Shown here: in pieces, positions 34,716 through 44,420 of the stretch | Layout: each line of letters starts with the position of its first letter | Position numbering within the stretch: position 1 is the stretch's first letter | Assembly: GCA_964613945.1 (NCBI GenBank) | Contig: CAZTJC010000005.1 | Coordinates: forward strand, 62,001-126,000 | Direction: 5' to 3' | DNA length: 64,000 nucleotides | Origin: JAVVHH01 sp964613945 | GTDB taxonomy: Bacteria > Pseudomonadota > Alphaproteobacteria > Acetobacterales > Acetobacteraceae | Notes under the pieces: model-generated | The model's input: the letters and a program-made list of their open reading frames with translations, nothing else | Database searches by the model: none | What the model was told of the DNA's origin: nothing | Program-made: the position numbers and the translations under genes

Positions 34716-35750
34716 TCACTTCATCGGAACTGGATGCATCAGCCCGCCCGCCGTCCAGAGCGCGTTCAGCCCGCGCTCCAGCCCGAACCTCTTCCCGACC
34801 GTCCGGTCGAAGATCTCGCCGTAATTGCCCTCGGCCGCGATCACCCGGACCGCCCAGTCCGGCTGCAACCCCAGCGCCTGCGCGACCGACCGGTCACCGC
34901 CCAAAAGCCGCTGCGCTCGCATGTCCGTGCGCGCCTTCGCCTGCTCGACGTTGGCCTGGGTGATCCCGAGCGCCTCGGCCTCGATCAACGCGCTGATCGT
35001 GTATTGGACGATCAAGCCGAACCGCTGGTCGCCATATCTCCACGCGGGCACGATGGGCTCGACGCCGAACCGCTCCGGCAGGAACACGAACTCCGGTGCC
35101 GCCGCCGGGAAATCCGCCCGCGAGTCGGCGAGCCGCGATTCCAGCGCCGACCCGGCCGCGCATCGCGCCACCGCGACCGAGGCGTCCATCTCGCCCTGCT
35201 CGGAATGCGCCTGCAGCGCATAGCCGACGCCGCGCGCCGTCATTTCGTCCCGTAGTGTCCGCTCCGCGGGCGTATTCTCCATCGCGCAGACCAGCTTGTC
35301 CTTCAGGCTGGCAGCGCTCTCGTAACCGGCCTTCTTCAGCACCAGAAATCGCTGACTGTCGTAGAACACCGCCGGACCGAAGCCGACGCTCCATTGCATC
35401 GCAACCTCGGCACTTGGCGAGACACCCATGACCAACTGCAACGCCCCGCTATGCAGCCCGGCGAGGGCATCGGGTTCCCCGGGATAGGCCACGATGTCGG
35501 CCTTGGCCGCGTCACCCAGGACCGCCACCGCCACCGCACGGCAGAACTCGGTGGTCAGGACCGACAGGTCGCCATGCTGGTCCTGTCCATTCCAATCTTC
35601 CGCCGCCTCGATCGTGCCGCACGCCAAATGCCCCGCATGCTCGATCGCCTCCATGCTGTGCGCCGCATCGGGAACGGTGGTTTCGGCGTGCAACACCCCT
35701 GGCAGCACGAATGCCACCAGGGAAATGGCGAGATAGGACGCTCCGCGCAT
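34716..35750 (-). CDS. AapJ-like general amino-acid-binding protein
   Basis: 344 aa from ATG 35750, one base after the stop of the phosphoesterase. Signal peptide (SYLAISLVAFVLPGVLHA). Binding core: HLACGTIEAAEDWNGQDQHG, LTTEFCRAVAVAVLGD, KLVCAMENTPAERTLRDEM and a C-terminal AAEGNYGEIFDRTVGKRFGL then ERGLNALWTAGGL, the AapJ hallmark. The usual partner permeases (AapQMP) are absent, so it is an orphan binding protein in a phosphoesterase/PEP-CTERM operon. Confidence 0.88.
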   Translation of the reverse strand: MRGASYLAISLVAFVLPGVLHAETTVPDAAHSMEAIEHAGHLACGTIEAAEDWNGQDQHGDLSVLTTEFCRAVAVAVLGDAAKADIVAYPGEPDALAGLHSGALQLVMGVSPSAEVAMQWSVGFGPAVFYDSQRFLVLKKAGYESAASLKDKLVCAMENTPAERTLRDEMTARGVGYALQAHSEQGEMDASVAVARCAAGSALESRLADSRADFPAAAPEFVFLPERFGVEPIVPAWRYGDQRFGLIVQYTISALIEAEALGITQANVEQAKARTDMRAQRLLGGDRSVAQALGLQPDWAVRVIAAEGNYGEIFDRTVGKRFGLERGLNALWTAGGLMHPVPMK

Positions 35751-35751
35751 G

Positions 35752-37890
35752 CTACGGCGTCCAGGTGCCTGAGGTCGGCGTGCCGGGCGAGTTGCTGGGG
35801 CGCGGGTTGACGTCGAGCGGATACGGGTCGGTCGGCTGGCCGGCCTGATACGCGGCGACGGTCGGGAAGTCGGTCGGCAACACGCCGATCGCGGCACAGG
35901 CGCCGTTGGTGTAGCCGTTCGGCGAGTAGTTGGCGCTGGCCAGGTGCGGCAGCGTCTGGATCTGCTGCGGGCTGAAGGTCGCCACCGACGGCGAGATCGG
36001 GTTGTTGGTCTGCATCCGCGTGTAGTCGAACACCTCGGTCAGGTCGCCGAGATTGTTGGCCGGGTCATCGGACGGGCCTAGATTGGCCTGGCCGAGGTTC
36101 TGCTGCCCGAGTTGGCGGGCATGCGCCTCGTCCGGAAGCTGGGCGAGCGGCACGAGGTTGTAGAGTTCGTTGATGAATTTGATCACCGATCCATGCTCGC
36201 TGTACTGGTGCGAGATGGCGCCCTGCAGCGACCAAGGCGAGATCACGATCGTCGGGATGCGCGGGCCGCCGGCCAAGACCGAGCCGTCGACGAAGCTGCT
36301 GCGCGGCGAGATGGGCGCGTGGTCGTATTGCCCGTCGGTCTCGTCATAGGTGAGGACGATGGCGCTCTGGTTCCAATAGGGGCTGTTCGCGATCGCACTG
36401 ATCATCTGGGCGGCGAAGCTTTCGGAGATCTGCCGATCGGAATAGCCCGGGTGGTCGTCGTTGCCGATAAAGGCATGCTGGATCGCCGGCGTCGGGTTGA
36501 CTGGCGTCAGGCCCAGATTGTTGCTGTAGCCGCCGCGATAGTAGAACACGCCGCCCGTGGCAGGCAGGGTCTGGTTGGTCACCGCGGTGACTAGGTCCTG
36601 CGCGCCGTGCAGGTTGTTGGCCAGCACCTGCGTGTTGTCGGCGAGATAGCCGAAATAGGCCGGGGCGTTATGGTGCAGCACATAGCCGGTGTAGAGCGAC
36701 GGGTTGTTGCTCGGGTTCGGCGTGCCGGTTCCCTGCGGCTCGTACGGGTCCGGCGCGTCGTTGCCGTTGAAGCCCTGCTGATACCATCCCCAGTTCACGA
36801 CCTGGTTTTTCGTCGCGATGGTGAAGATGTCGTGCTGCACGTCGATCAGGTCGGCCCGCGGGTTCTGGTCCGCCTTGATCGTCTGGCCGATCGCCGAGCC
36901 CATGAAGGAGAGCGGCTGCGACGCGAAGGTCAGATTGGGCGCAGGATTGGCGGCGTTCTCGTCGAAATTGTACGGCGGTTTGACCGCGTTGGGATCCTTG
37001 TTGGAGCCCGGGAACGGACCGGGATCGGCGACGATCGGCACGAACGCGTTGGTGTTGCCGGCCACGGTGGACGCGTACGTCGCTCCCTTGGGGTTCGGGA
37101 AGGCCGAGTTCTGATAGGTGAAGGTCGGCGCCTGGCTGTTGTGCAACGCCCACTGCGTCTCACCCGCCTGCCCGGCGATCAGTGCGATCGCGTTGGGGGT
37201 CGACGGCCCGACGATCGTCTGGTGGAAGTTGTCGAACAGCGCGAAGTTCTTCGCCCATGACCAGAGGAACGGGATGGTGTCGCAGTCCAGGTGCGCGGTG
37301 ACCATCTCAGCCTGCTGCTTTTGCGCCAGCGTCACCGATGTCGGCGCGGCGCCGTTCGGCTTGACGATGGCGCCACCGGGCGTCGCAGTCGTCAGCCCTT
37401 CCTGGTTCATCGCGTAGCGATCGTTCGCAGCGACGCCGTTGATCACGTCGAGGTCGTTGGCCATACCCTGATGGCCGTGGTCGACGGAAACCTGGTCGGC
37501 CGGGTAGATCGGCACCACCGCGCCATTGCCGCCGAAACCGCCGACCTGAACCGCTTGCGGCAGGAGGAACGGCGTCTGCGTGACGGCATTGAGGCCGGTA
37601 TCGAGGTAGCGCTGGATGTAATTGGCCGTCTGATTGGCCGGGGTAAGGCCAGACGGCGCACTCAGCAGCCCGTTGGCGCCCGGGAACGTGCCGAAGTGAT
37701 GATCGAACGACTGGTTCTCGTTGAAGATGACGAAGACGTATTTCACCTTCTGCTGCAGCAGCGCAATCTTTTGCTGCGTCGTCAAAGGCGCGTTGCCCGA
37801 CGACTGCGCCAATGCGGCTGTAGCGTTCGACAGCATTGCGAAGATTCCAAGCACTGAGCAGGTGCTCTTCAGCAGTTTTTTGCGCGTCAT
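35752..37890 (-). CDS. Phospholipase C/acid phosphatase-family phosphoesterase
   Basis: 712 aa from ATG 37890. Signal peptide (SVLGIFAMLSNATAALAQ). The PF04185 core opens with YVFVIFNENQSFDHHFGTFP, where the Glu-Asn and the His residues form the metal and active site. Later: WSWAKNFALFDNFHQTIVGP, NQSAIVLTYDETDGQYDHAP and PTIVISPWSLQGAISHQYSE. Secreted phosphoesterases of this family cleave phospholipids or phosphomonoesters. First gene of a three-gene operon with a binding protein and a PEP-CTERM protein. Confidence 0.92.
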   Translation of the reverse strand: MTRKKLLKSTCSVLGIFAMLSNATAALAQSSGNAPLTTQQKIALLQQKVKYVFVIFNENQSFDHHFGTFPGANGLLSAPSGLTPANQTANYIQRYLDTGLNAVTQTPFLLPQAVQVGGFGGNGAVVPIYPADQVSVDHGHQGMANDLDVINGVAANDRYAMNQEGLTTATPGGAIVKPNGAAPTSVTLAQKQQAEMVTAHLDCDTIPFLWSWAKNFALFDNFHQTIVGPSTPNAIALIAGQAGETQWALHNSQAPTFTYQNSAFPNPKGATYASTVAGNTNAFVPIVADPGPFPGSNKDPNAVKPPYNFDENAANPAPNLTFASQPLSFMGSAIGQTIKADQNPRADLIDVQHDIFTIATKNQVVNWGWYQQGFNGNDAPDPYEPQGTGTPNPSNNPSLYTGYVLHHNAPAYFGYLADNTQVLANNLHGAQDLVTAVTNQTLPATGGVFYYRGGYSNNLGLTPVNPTPAIQHAFIGNDDHPGYSDRQISESFAAQMISAIANSPYWNQSAIVLTYDETDGQYDHAPISPRSSFVDGSVLAGGPRIPTIVISPWSLQGAISHQYSEHGSVIKFINELYNLVPLAQLPDEAHARQLGQQNLGQANLGPSDDPANNLGDLTEVFDYTRMQTNNPISPSVATFSPQQIQTLPHLASANYSPNGYTNGACAAIGVLPTDFPTVAAYQAGQPTDPYPLDVNPRPSNSPGTPTSGTWTP

Positions 37891-38169
37891 GGGAACCGTC
37901 CCTTCGGGAAATCCAGAGTAGATCGCCCACTTCATTAGGCCGCGTCGCTACCGCGTGCGATGGCGTTTTGATGACAGTTTAGGAGAATGGCGCTGTTGGA
38001 CATGCGGAAGGGGCCGCTCAGAACCATACCGAGGGTGCCGGCAGGCATGGGTCGTCACCGCAGAATATTGGGCTTGGCGACCGTCTAGGACATTCGAATT
38101 GGCAGCATCGTTAGGGCGGGCTGCGGCGCTTCGCGCAGTTTCAGGTCGTAATTAAACTCACCTGAGCGG
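37891..38169. other. Intergenic, no gene seen
   Basis: About 280 bp between the phosphoesterase start and the end of tctA, both on the minus strand. A short plus-strand frame here has no family resemblance. It should contain the promoter of the phosphoesterase operon. Confidence 0.4.
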
Positions 38170-39723
38170 TCATTCACTAAGTATCGGGGTTGTCGTCGGT
38201 AGCGCAGTCGCCAAAAACCGTTCCTTGCGGCGCGATCGTTCCGCTCTAATCCACAGGACGATCTGGAACAGGATCAGCACCGCACTCGCGGTAATAAAGC
38301 CCGCACTGATCGGTCGCTCCACGAACACGCTGAGGCTCCCACGGGAAAGCAGCACCGCACGACGGAAATTTTCCTCCACTAGCGGGCCGAGCACGAAGCC
38401 GAGGAGGATCGGCGCAGCCGGGAAGTCAAGCGCGGCAAAGATCGCGCCGATGACACCGAACGCCAATACTTCCCAGACTTGAGCCAGATTGTGGTTGGTG
38501 CTGAACACCCCGACCGCGATAAAGAACAGCGCCGATGGATAAAGGTATCGATACGGCACTTGCAGCAACTTCACCCAAAGCCCGATCAGCGGGACGTTCA
38601 GGATCAGCAACAGGACATTGCCGATCCAGAAGCTGGCGATCAGACCCCAGAACAAGTCGGCATGCTCGGTGATCAACTGCGGACCGGGCTGGATACCCTG
38701 GATCAGCAACGCGCCGAGGATCAACGCCATCACGGCGTCGCCCGGGATGCCCAGGCTCATCGTGGGGATGAAGTCGACCTGGGTCTTGGAGTGCGACGCC
38801 GCTTCGGGGGCTGCCACACCCTCGATCGCACCATGGCCGAAGCGACCGGGGTCACGCGCGATCTTCCGTTCCAGAGCGTAGGCCAGGAACGTCGTGATGG
38901 TCGGCCCCGTGCCCGGCATCGCGCCGAACAGCGTGCCCACTGCCGTGCCACGCACCATCGGCCAGAAGGACTGGCGCAACTCGCTCAAGCTAGGACGCAT
39001 GTCGCGCAGCCTGACGGTGGTGCTGCCGCCAACGGCCTGCATACGGTTCACGCTGCGCAGGAATTCCGCCACGCCGAACAGGCCGAGTGCCAACGCCACG
39101 AGCTCCACGCCGTCATCCAGGGCCGTGATCCCCAAGGTGAAGCGCTGCGTGCCGGTACTGACGTCGGTGCCGACCACGCCGAGCAACAACCCGATGACCG
39201 TCATCGCGACGCCCTTCAAGGGTGAACCCCGCGACATGGTTGCCCCGGCCAACAGCCCGAGCAGCATGATGGAGAAGATCTCCGCCGGGCCGAACTGGAA
39301 GGCGATCCGCACCAATAAGGGCGAGGCAACGATCATCACGATGATGCCGACGGAGGCGGCAAAGAACGAGCTGATCATGGTGATGCCGAGCGCGGTGCCG
39401 CCCTTGCCCTGCTGCGTCAGCGGGTATCCGTCCAGGCAGGTGACGGCGTGCGGCGGGTGACACGGCAGGTTGAGCAGGATCGCCCCGATCGCGCCGCCGT
39501 ACTGGGACCCATAGAAGATGCCGGCGAGCATCAGTATCGCGGGGATCGGCGCCATCGTATAGGTCAGCGGCAGCAGCATCGAAATCGCCGACAGTGCACC
39601 CATCCCGGGCAGCACTCCGATCAGATTGCCGATCAGCACGCCGACGAACGACCACATCAGATGCGAGGGCATCAGCGCGACGCCGAACCCGGTCCACAGA
39701 TCATGCAGCGATTGCGAGATCAT
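38170..39723 (-). CDS. tctA: Tripartite tricarboxylate transporter large permease TctA
   Basis: 517 aa with about 12 membrane segments. Signature stretches: LIGNLIGVLPGMGALSAISM, GGAIGAILLNLPCHPPHAVT, LFGAMPGTGPTITTFLAYAL and ILGALLIQGIQPGPQL. With TctB and the periplasmic TctC, it takes up di- or tricarboxylates or aromatic acids using ion gradients. Last gene of the seven-gene minus-strand operon. Confidence 0.95.
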   Translation of the reverse strand: MISQSLHDLWTGFGVALMPSHLMWSFVGVLIGNLIGVLPGMGALSAISMLLPLTYTMAPIPAILMLAGIFYGSQYGGAIGAILLNLPCHPPHAVTCLDGYPLTQQGKGGTALGITMISSFFAASVGIIVMIVASPLLVRIAFQFGPAEIFSIMLLGLLAGATMSRGSPLKGVAMTVIGLLLGVVGTDVSTGTQRFTLGITALDDGVELVALALGLFGVAEFLRSVNRMQAVGGSTTVRLRDMRPSLSELRQSFWPMVRGTAVGTLFGAMPGTGPTITTFLAYALERKIARDPGRFGHGAIEGVAAPEAASHSKTQVDFIPTMSLGIPGDAVMALILGALLIQGIQPGPQLITEHADLFWGLIASFWIGNVLLLILNVPLIGLWVKLLQVPYRYLYPSALFFIAVGVFSTNHNLAQVWEVLAFGVIGAIFAALDFPAAPILLGFVLGPLVEENFRRAVLLSRGSLSVFVERPISAGFITASAVLILFQIVLWIRAERSRRKERFLATALPTTTPILSE

Positions 39724-39727
39724 CGGC

Positions 39728-40180
39728 TCAGCCCCAACGGAACAACGGGAACGGCACCTGCAGCAGCCACCAGAAGATCAGCACACACGCTGCGGTCATC
39801 ACCACGCCGAGCAGCGCCGCGCCCCCTATGGTGTTCTGGCGATCACCGAGTGCGGAAATGAAGACGACGGCGAAGGTGGCCGGGATCAAGCCGCCGAACA
39901 AGCCGAGCACGACGAAGGCGGCGATGCCGACGCAGATACACAGCCATCCGCGCCACTCCGGTGCCAATCGGGTTGCCGGCGTGGCCGGTGCCTTGGCGGT
40001 GAGCATGAGGATGATGCCGGTCACGCCCAGGATCACACCGAGCCCGAGCGGGAAGTAACCCGGCCCCATGCGCCGGAGCGAGCCGATGTCGTAGCTCGTG
40101 GCCTGCCACACCGTTGCCAGGCCGAACGCGAGCATCAGCAGCCCGCCGAGAAAATCCTTGCGGTCCTCGAAGCGTATCAT
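39728..40180 (-). CDS. tctB: Tripartite tricarboxylate transporter small permease TctB
   Basis: 150 aa with four membrane segments. Typical TctB features: LGGLLMLAFGLATVWQATSY, RMGPGYFPLGLGVILGVTG. Overlaps the ModA-like gene in ATGA at its start and ends 4 nt before tctA. Confidence 0.92.
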   Translation of the reverse strand: MIRFEDRKDFLGGLLMLAFGLATVWQATSYDIGSLRRMGPGYFPLGLGVILGVTGIILMLTAKAPATPATRLAPEWRGWLCICVGIAAFVVLGLFGGLIPATFAVVFISALGDRQNTIGGAALLGVVMTAACVLIFWWLLQVPFPLFRWG

Positions 40181-40863
40181 TCGAAGCCGCTGCGCTGGCG
40201 CAGGCCGGCCATCGCCGCGCCGGTCAGCAAGGCAACCAGCGCCTCCGCCTCGCGCGGCATCGCTGCCCTGGTGCTAACCGCGGCGGCATAGACCGTGGAC
40301 AGATCGTGCTCCGGCGGCAGCGGTCCGACCAGCGCCAGGCCGGGCGTGTAGAGGATCTCGGTCATCTGGGTGGTGCCGATGCCTCCTTCGGGCGCCTCCT
40401 CCGCCAGCGTTCGCATCGCGGTTTCGCCGTTGGGGAACATGCGCAGCTTCGGGGTCATCTCCGCCTCGAGACCCAGCGCGCCGAGCACGGAACGCACATG
40501 GATGCCAGCCGTGCTTTTATAGGCGTCCGGCATGTAGACGGCGCTTGCGGCACGCATGGCGGCCGCGAACGCTGCGCCCGTCGAGACGTCCGGCTTGACC
40601 TGATCCGCCGGGACCGCGACCGCCGTCCGCACCGTGCCGATCGGTGCCACGCCACGCACCGACCCGGCCGTTTCCAGCTCGGCGAGCTGCCGAGCCGTCA
40701 GGATCAGGAGGTCGCACGCCTCCCCGCCCTCGAAGCGCTCGCGGATCGCGCCAACCGCGCTGAACGATCCCGAGATCGTGGCGCCACTGCTCGCCTCGAA
40801 CCCGGCCTGCACATCACCGACCAGCCCCTTGGCGGCCCCTGCACTCAGCACGCGCAACGTCAT
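40177..40863 (-). CDS. ModA-like type 2 periplasmic-binding-fold protein without signal peptide
   Basis: 228 aa. PBP2 fold: LRVLSAGAAKGLVGDVQAGF, SFSAVGAIRERFEGGEACDL, and a C-terminal GGIGTTQMTEILYTPGLALV. Most like molybdate/sulfate-binding proteins. It starts directly with the first beta strand and has no signal peptide, so it should be cytosolic. It overlaps both the Mo-cofactor subunit gene and tctB in ATGA. A cytosolic sensor or chaperone for oxyanion or substrate is possible; family annotation alone is the usual limit. Confidence 0.82.
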   Translation of the reverse strand: MTLRVLSAGAAKGLVGDVQAGFEASSGATISGSFSAVGAIRERFEGGEACDLLILTARQLAELETAGSVRGVAPIGTVRTAVAVPADQVKPDVSTGAAFAAAMRAASAVYMPDAYKSTAGIHVRSVLGALGLEAEMTPKLRMFPNGETAMRTLAEEAPEGGIGTTQMTEILYTPGLALVGPLPPEHDLSTVYAAAVSTRAAMPREAEALVALLTGAAMAGLRQRSGFE

Positions 40864-42953
40864 CCCAGCTCTCCCATCTCATCGGCGGCCGCGGTCACCC
40901 TCTCGGGGGTCAACGGCATCTCCCGTATCTGCACGCCCAGCGCCGCCGCCACGGCATTGGCGATGGCGGCCGCAGCGGGGGCAACCGACGCTTCTCCAGC
41001 GCCGACCGATGGCTCGGCGGAGTCCACGATATGCACGGACACCGCTGGCACCTCGGAAAATTTCAGGATCGGGTACGTGTCCCAGCTATCACTGGTGATC
41101 CGGCCGTCCATGAACTGTACGGCCTCCTTCAACACCCAGCTCGTGGCCTGGATCGCACCGCCCTCGATCTGGTTGGCGACCCCGTCCGCATCGACGACGA
41201 TCCCGACATCGCAGGCGATCACGAGGCGCCGTACCCGGATCACAGCCGCCGCCTCGATCTCGGCGACGACAGCGCAATAGGCGCTGGTATTCTTGTATCG
41301 AGCGTAGCCGATGCCACGGCCCCAGCCTTCAGGCATCGGCGCTGTCCAATCGGCATGCGCGACCGCTGCTTCAATGACGGCCCGCGCGCGTGGATCGGTC
41401 GTGTGACGCAGCCGATAGGCTACCGGGTCGACCCCGCTCTCCTGCGCCAACCGGTCCATCATCTGCTCGGCGGCGAACACGTTCATCAGCGCGCCGAGCG
41501 CCCGCATGGCCGAGGCGCGCAGCGGCATGGAGAGGATACGATGGTCCGTGATCGACCATGCCGGGAGATCGTAGGAGGGTTCCGCGTTGCGGTCGGCGCC
41601 GCCGCCAACCGTGCGCGGTGCATTGATCGCCGGTTGCCGCTCGAATGGCGGGTCTAGCGACCAGGCGCCCAACAAAGCCGGGCTGCTGCCGCGACCGGGT
41701 CGGGTGCTGTGCCCGTTACTCCAGATCGTGTGCCGCCAATCGAGGATGGCGCCCGCGGCGTCCAGATCGACCTCGATCGTGACGGCCATCGCCGGGCTGA
41801 AGGGTGTCCACGCGAGTTCGTCCACCCGCGACCATTGGACCCGAACGGGGCGACCCTCGACATGGCGGGCCAGGAAGGCCGCGTCGAACGCCACGTCATC
41901 GGCCGGGTTGTGACCATAGCAGCCGGCACCCTCGACATGCTGCACGACGATCTGCGCGGGCTCGAGCCGCAGGGCCAGAGCGAGGTCACGACGCAGGTTG
42001 AAGATTGCCTGGCTGTGCGACCAGACCGTCACCTGGGCACCCTCGAAGCGAGCGATGGCGCAGGACGGGCCGATCGAGGCGTGGGCGAGATAGGGTTTGG
42101 CGAATTCGGTGCGGATCGTTCGGGCGACGACCGGTTGATTGCCGGGCCGTTCGCCTTGGACCACACGACTTGTGTCTGCCGGCTGTAGCCGCAGCCAGGC
42201 TGCCAGCCCCTCTTGCGGCGGGAGCTCAGCCGGTTCCGACCACCTGCACTCCTTTGCCAGCACCGCAGCGGCCGCCACCACCTCGGGCTCGGTCGTCCCG
42301 ACGACGCCGACCAGCGAACCGTCCCGCACGACGGCCAGCACGCCGGGACATCTGCGCGTTGCGGTATCCCCTATGGACAGCAGCTCCGCCCCTGGGCTTG
42401 GTGGGCGCACGATCCGGCCGTGCAGCAGGCCGGGCAAAGAGATGTCGTGGATGAAACGGGGTCGGCCGAACACCTTGTCCGGCAAGTCGGTGCGACGGAG
42501 GCCGGCACCGGCGACGGCCAGCGCTTCCGGCTCGCCGGTCGCGTCACGATCGAGCAACGCATCGTCGGCCAACGCCCAATAGCTGGTGCGCCCACCGATC
42601 ACGCCACGCTCGATGCTCATGGCCTCGGACGGCAATCCCACCCTCTCTGCAGCCCGGCGCAGATAGATCGTGCGCGCCTCCAAGCAAACTTGCCGCAGCG
42701 CTGCCCCGGAATCCCGCACCGACAAGCTGCCCGAGGTGACTCCCTCGTCCGGACTATGCGCCGTGCACGCGGGCATCATGCGCACCTGATCGGCCCCAAG
42801 CCCGAGCGTATCGGCGACGATGCCGGTCAATGCGGTCAGGATCCCCTGCCCAAGCTCGACCTTGCCAGAGGAGACCTCAACCCAGCCTTCCCGGCGGACC
42901 CGCAGCCATTGTCCGAGGCGAGGATTAGCCCGCAGCGACGCCGACATCGTCAT
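40860..42953 (-). CDS. Xanthine-dehydrogenase-family molybdopterin-binding subunit (IorB-like)
   Basis: 697 aa from ATG 42953, overlapping the 2Fe-2S gene in ATGA. Features: WVEVSSGKVELGQGILTALT at the N-terminus, EGVTSGSLSVRDSG, a central GLRRTDLPDKVFGRPRFIHD domain, and near the C-terminus EPSVGAGEASVAPAAAAIAN, holding the catalytic Glu that activates the Mo-bound water. The N-terminal glycine-rich segment placed before the second domain is the layout of isoquinoline-1-oxidoreductase and nicotinate dehydrogenase-type enzymes. Hydroxylates a heteroaromatic or aldehyde carbon. No FAD subunit is encoded here. Confidence 0.88.
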   Translation of the reverse strand: MTMSASLRANPRLGQWLRVRREGWVEVSSGKVELGQGILTALTGIVADTLGLGADQVRMMPACTAHSPDEGVTSGSLSVRDSGAALRQVCLEARTIYLRRAAERVGLPSEAMSIERGVIGGRTSYWALADDALLDRDATGEPEALAVAGAGLRRTDLPDKVFGRPRFIHDISLPGLLHGRIVRPPSPGAELLSIGDTATRRCPGVLAVVRDGSLVGVVGTTEPEVVAAAAVLAKECRWSEPAELPPQEGLAAWLRLQPADTSRVVQGERPGNQPVVARTIRTEFAKPYLAHASIGPSCAIARFEGAQVTVWSHSQAIFNLRRDLALALRLEPAQIVVQHVEGAGCYGHNPADDVAFDAAFLARHVEGRPVRVQWSRVDELAWTPFSPAMAVTIEVDLDAAGAILDWRHTIWSNGHSTRPGRGSSPALLGAWSLDPPFERQPAINAPRTVGGGADRNAEPSYDLPAWSITDHRILSMPLRASAMRALGALMNVFAAEQMMDRLAQESGVDPVAYRLRHTTDPRARAVIEAAVAHADWTAPMPEGWGRGIGYARYKNTSAYCAVVAEIEAAAVIRVRRLVIACDVGIVVDADGVANQIEGGAIQATSWVLKEAVQFMDGRITSDSWDTYPILKFSEVPAVSVHIVDSAEPSVGAGEASVAPAAAAIANAVAAALGVQIREMPLTPERVTAAADEMGELG

Positions 42954-43396
42954 ACCGCCGCCATCACCGCACGCACGATGCGATTGTGCGCGCCGCAGCG
43001 GCACAGGTTTCGGTCAAGTGCTTGCCTGATGTCCGCCTCGGTCGGCGCCGGGTTGTGCAGAAGCAGCCCGGCGGCACTCACCAGGATTCCGGACAGACAG
43101 TAGCCGCACTGTCCCGCCTGATGTGCCAAGAACGCCGCCTGCAACGGGTGCGGCCGCTCCGGCGTGCCCAAGCCCTCGACCGTGACCACGGCCTTGTTCT
43201 CAACTGCCCAGAGCGGCAGCGTGCAGGAGGGCTGCGCGACGCCGTCGACCAGCACAATGCACGCCCCGCACTGGCCCGCGCCGCAGCCGAAGCGCGACCC
43301 GGTCAGGCCCAGCGTAGAGCGCAGGGCGTCCAGCAACATGACGCGGTCATCGAGCGCGACCTCGACTGCTTCGCCATTGAGGGTCAGCGCCGGCAC
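42950..43396 (-). CDS. 2Fe-2S subunit of Mo-hydroxylase
   Basis: 148 aa from GTG 43396. Plant-type cluster: GCGAGQCGACIVLVDGVAQP plus a Cys. Second cluster: CGYCLSGILVSAAGLLL and NLCRCGAHNRI. This is the small subunit (CoxS/IorA/NdhS type). Partner of the molybdopterin subunit, overlapping it. Six nt downstream of tctC. Confidence 0.93.
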   Translation of the reverse strand: MPALTLNGEAVEVALDDRVMLLDALRSTLGLTGSRFGCGAGQCGACIVLVDGVAQPSCTLPLWAVENKAVVTVEGLGTPERPHPLQAAFLAHQAGQCGYCLSGILVSAAGLLLHNPAPTEADIRQALDRNLCRCGAHNRIVRAVMAAV

Positions 43397-43402
43397 GAGC
43401 GC

Positions 43403-44374
43403 CTACTGCGTGGCACTGGCGCCAGACAGCTTCACCACCTTGGCCCATTTCGCGATGTCGGCGTCCATGAACGTCCGGAAGGCTGCCGGCTGCATCACCA
43501 TCGGCACTGCCCCGTCTTTGCTCCAGACATCCTTCACCTCCGGACTGCCGACGATGTCGCTGACGACCTTGTTCAGTCGATCCACCGCCTCGCTCGGCAT
43601 GCCTTTGGGGCCCATGATGCCCAACCAGATCACCGCATCGTAGCCCGGCACCGTTTCCGCCACCGTCGGCAATTCGGGAAATACCTCGGACCGCGCCGTC
43701 CCACTCGTGGCCAGGGCCACTGCTTTCCCGCTCTTGATGAAGCTGGCCATCGTCGTCGTCGCGTCGAACATCATGTCCACATGCCCGCTGATGACGTCGA
43801 CGCGCGCCGGGCTGCTGCCTTTGTACGGGATGTGCAGGATGTCGACGCCAGCCATCTGTTTGAACAACTCGCCGGCCATATGGTACGGAGTGCCCGGACC
43901 CGAGGACGCGTAGCTGAGATCGCCGGGCTTGGCCTTGGCGCGCGCAATCAACTCGGCCACCGTCTTGACGCCCAGATCCGGCCGCGTGACGAGCACGAGA
44001 TCGGAGCTGTTGATCGGCGCAATGGGCACGAAGTCGGCCATCAGCTTGAACGGCTTCTTGGCGAACAGCGTCTCGTTGACCGTATGGGTGTTGGAGATCA
44101 GCAGCAGCGTGTAACCGTCCGCCGGTGCATTCTTGACGTATTCCGTTCCGATCAGCGACCCGGCGCCGGGCCGGTCGTCAACGATGAACGACTGCCCGAG
44201 CGCCGCCTGCAGCCGCGGTGCGAGCAGACGCGCATACACGTCCGCCGAGCCACCGGCCGCGAACGGCACGATCACCGTGACGGGCCGGTTCGGATAGACA
44301 TCGGCCGCCTGGAGCGGCCTGGCAGCGAGGGTAGCGGCAAGGGCTAATGCGGCCCGGCGGGTCAGTGTCTGCAC
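43403..44374 (-). CDS. tctC: TctC/Bug-family periplasmic binding protein
   Basis: 323 aa from GTG 44374, GGGAGG upstream. Tat-like signal (RRAALALAATLAARPLQA). Bug-fold hallmarks: YPNRPVTVIVPFAAGGSADV, RPGAGSLIGTEYVKNAPADG and DILHIPYKGSSPA. It delivers a carboxylate to TctAB, which are in the same operon, so this is a complete tripartite transporter. Confidence 0.94.
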   Translation of the reverse strand: MQTLTRRAALALAATLAARPLQAADVYPNRPVTVIVPFAAGGSADVYARLLAPRLQAALGQSFIVDDRPGAGSLIGTEYVKNAPADGYTLLLISNTHTVNETLFAKKPFKLMADFVPIAPINSSDLVLVTRPDLGVKTVAELIARAKAKPGDLSYASSGPGTPYHMAGELFKQMAGVDILHIPYKGSSPARVDVISGHVDMMFDATTTMASFIKSGKAVALATSGTARSEVFPELPTVAETVPGYDAVIWLGIMGPKGMPSEAVDRLNKVVSDIVGSPEVKDVWSKDGAVPMVMQPAAFRTFMDADIAKWAKVVKLSGASATQ

Positions 44375-44420
44375 GGATATCCTCCCTCGACGCGGCGCCC
44401 CGTTAGCCGGGGCCTGTCCG

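Noticed and set aside
37955..38155. 66-codon plus-strand frame between the phosphoesterase and tctA
   Set aside because: No ribosome site, no family resemblance, and composition like non-coding sequence.
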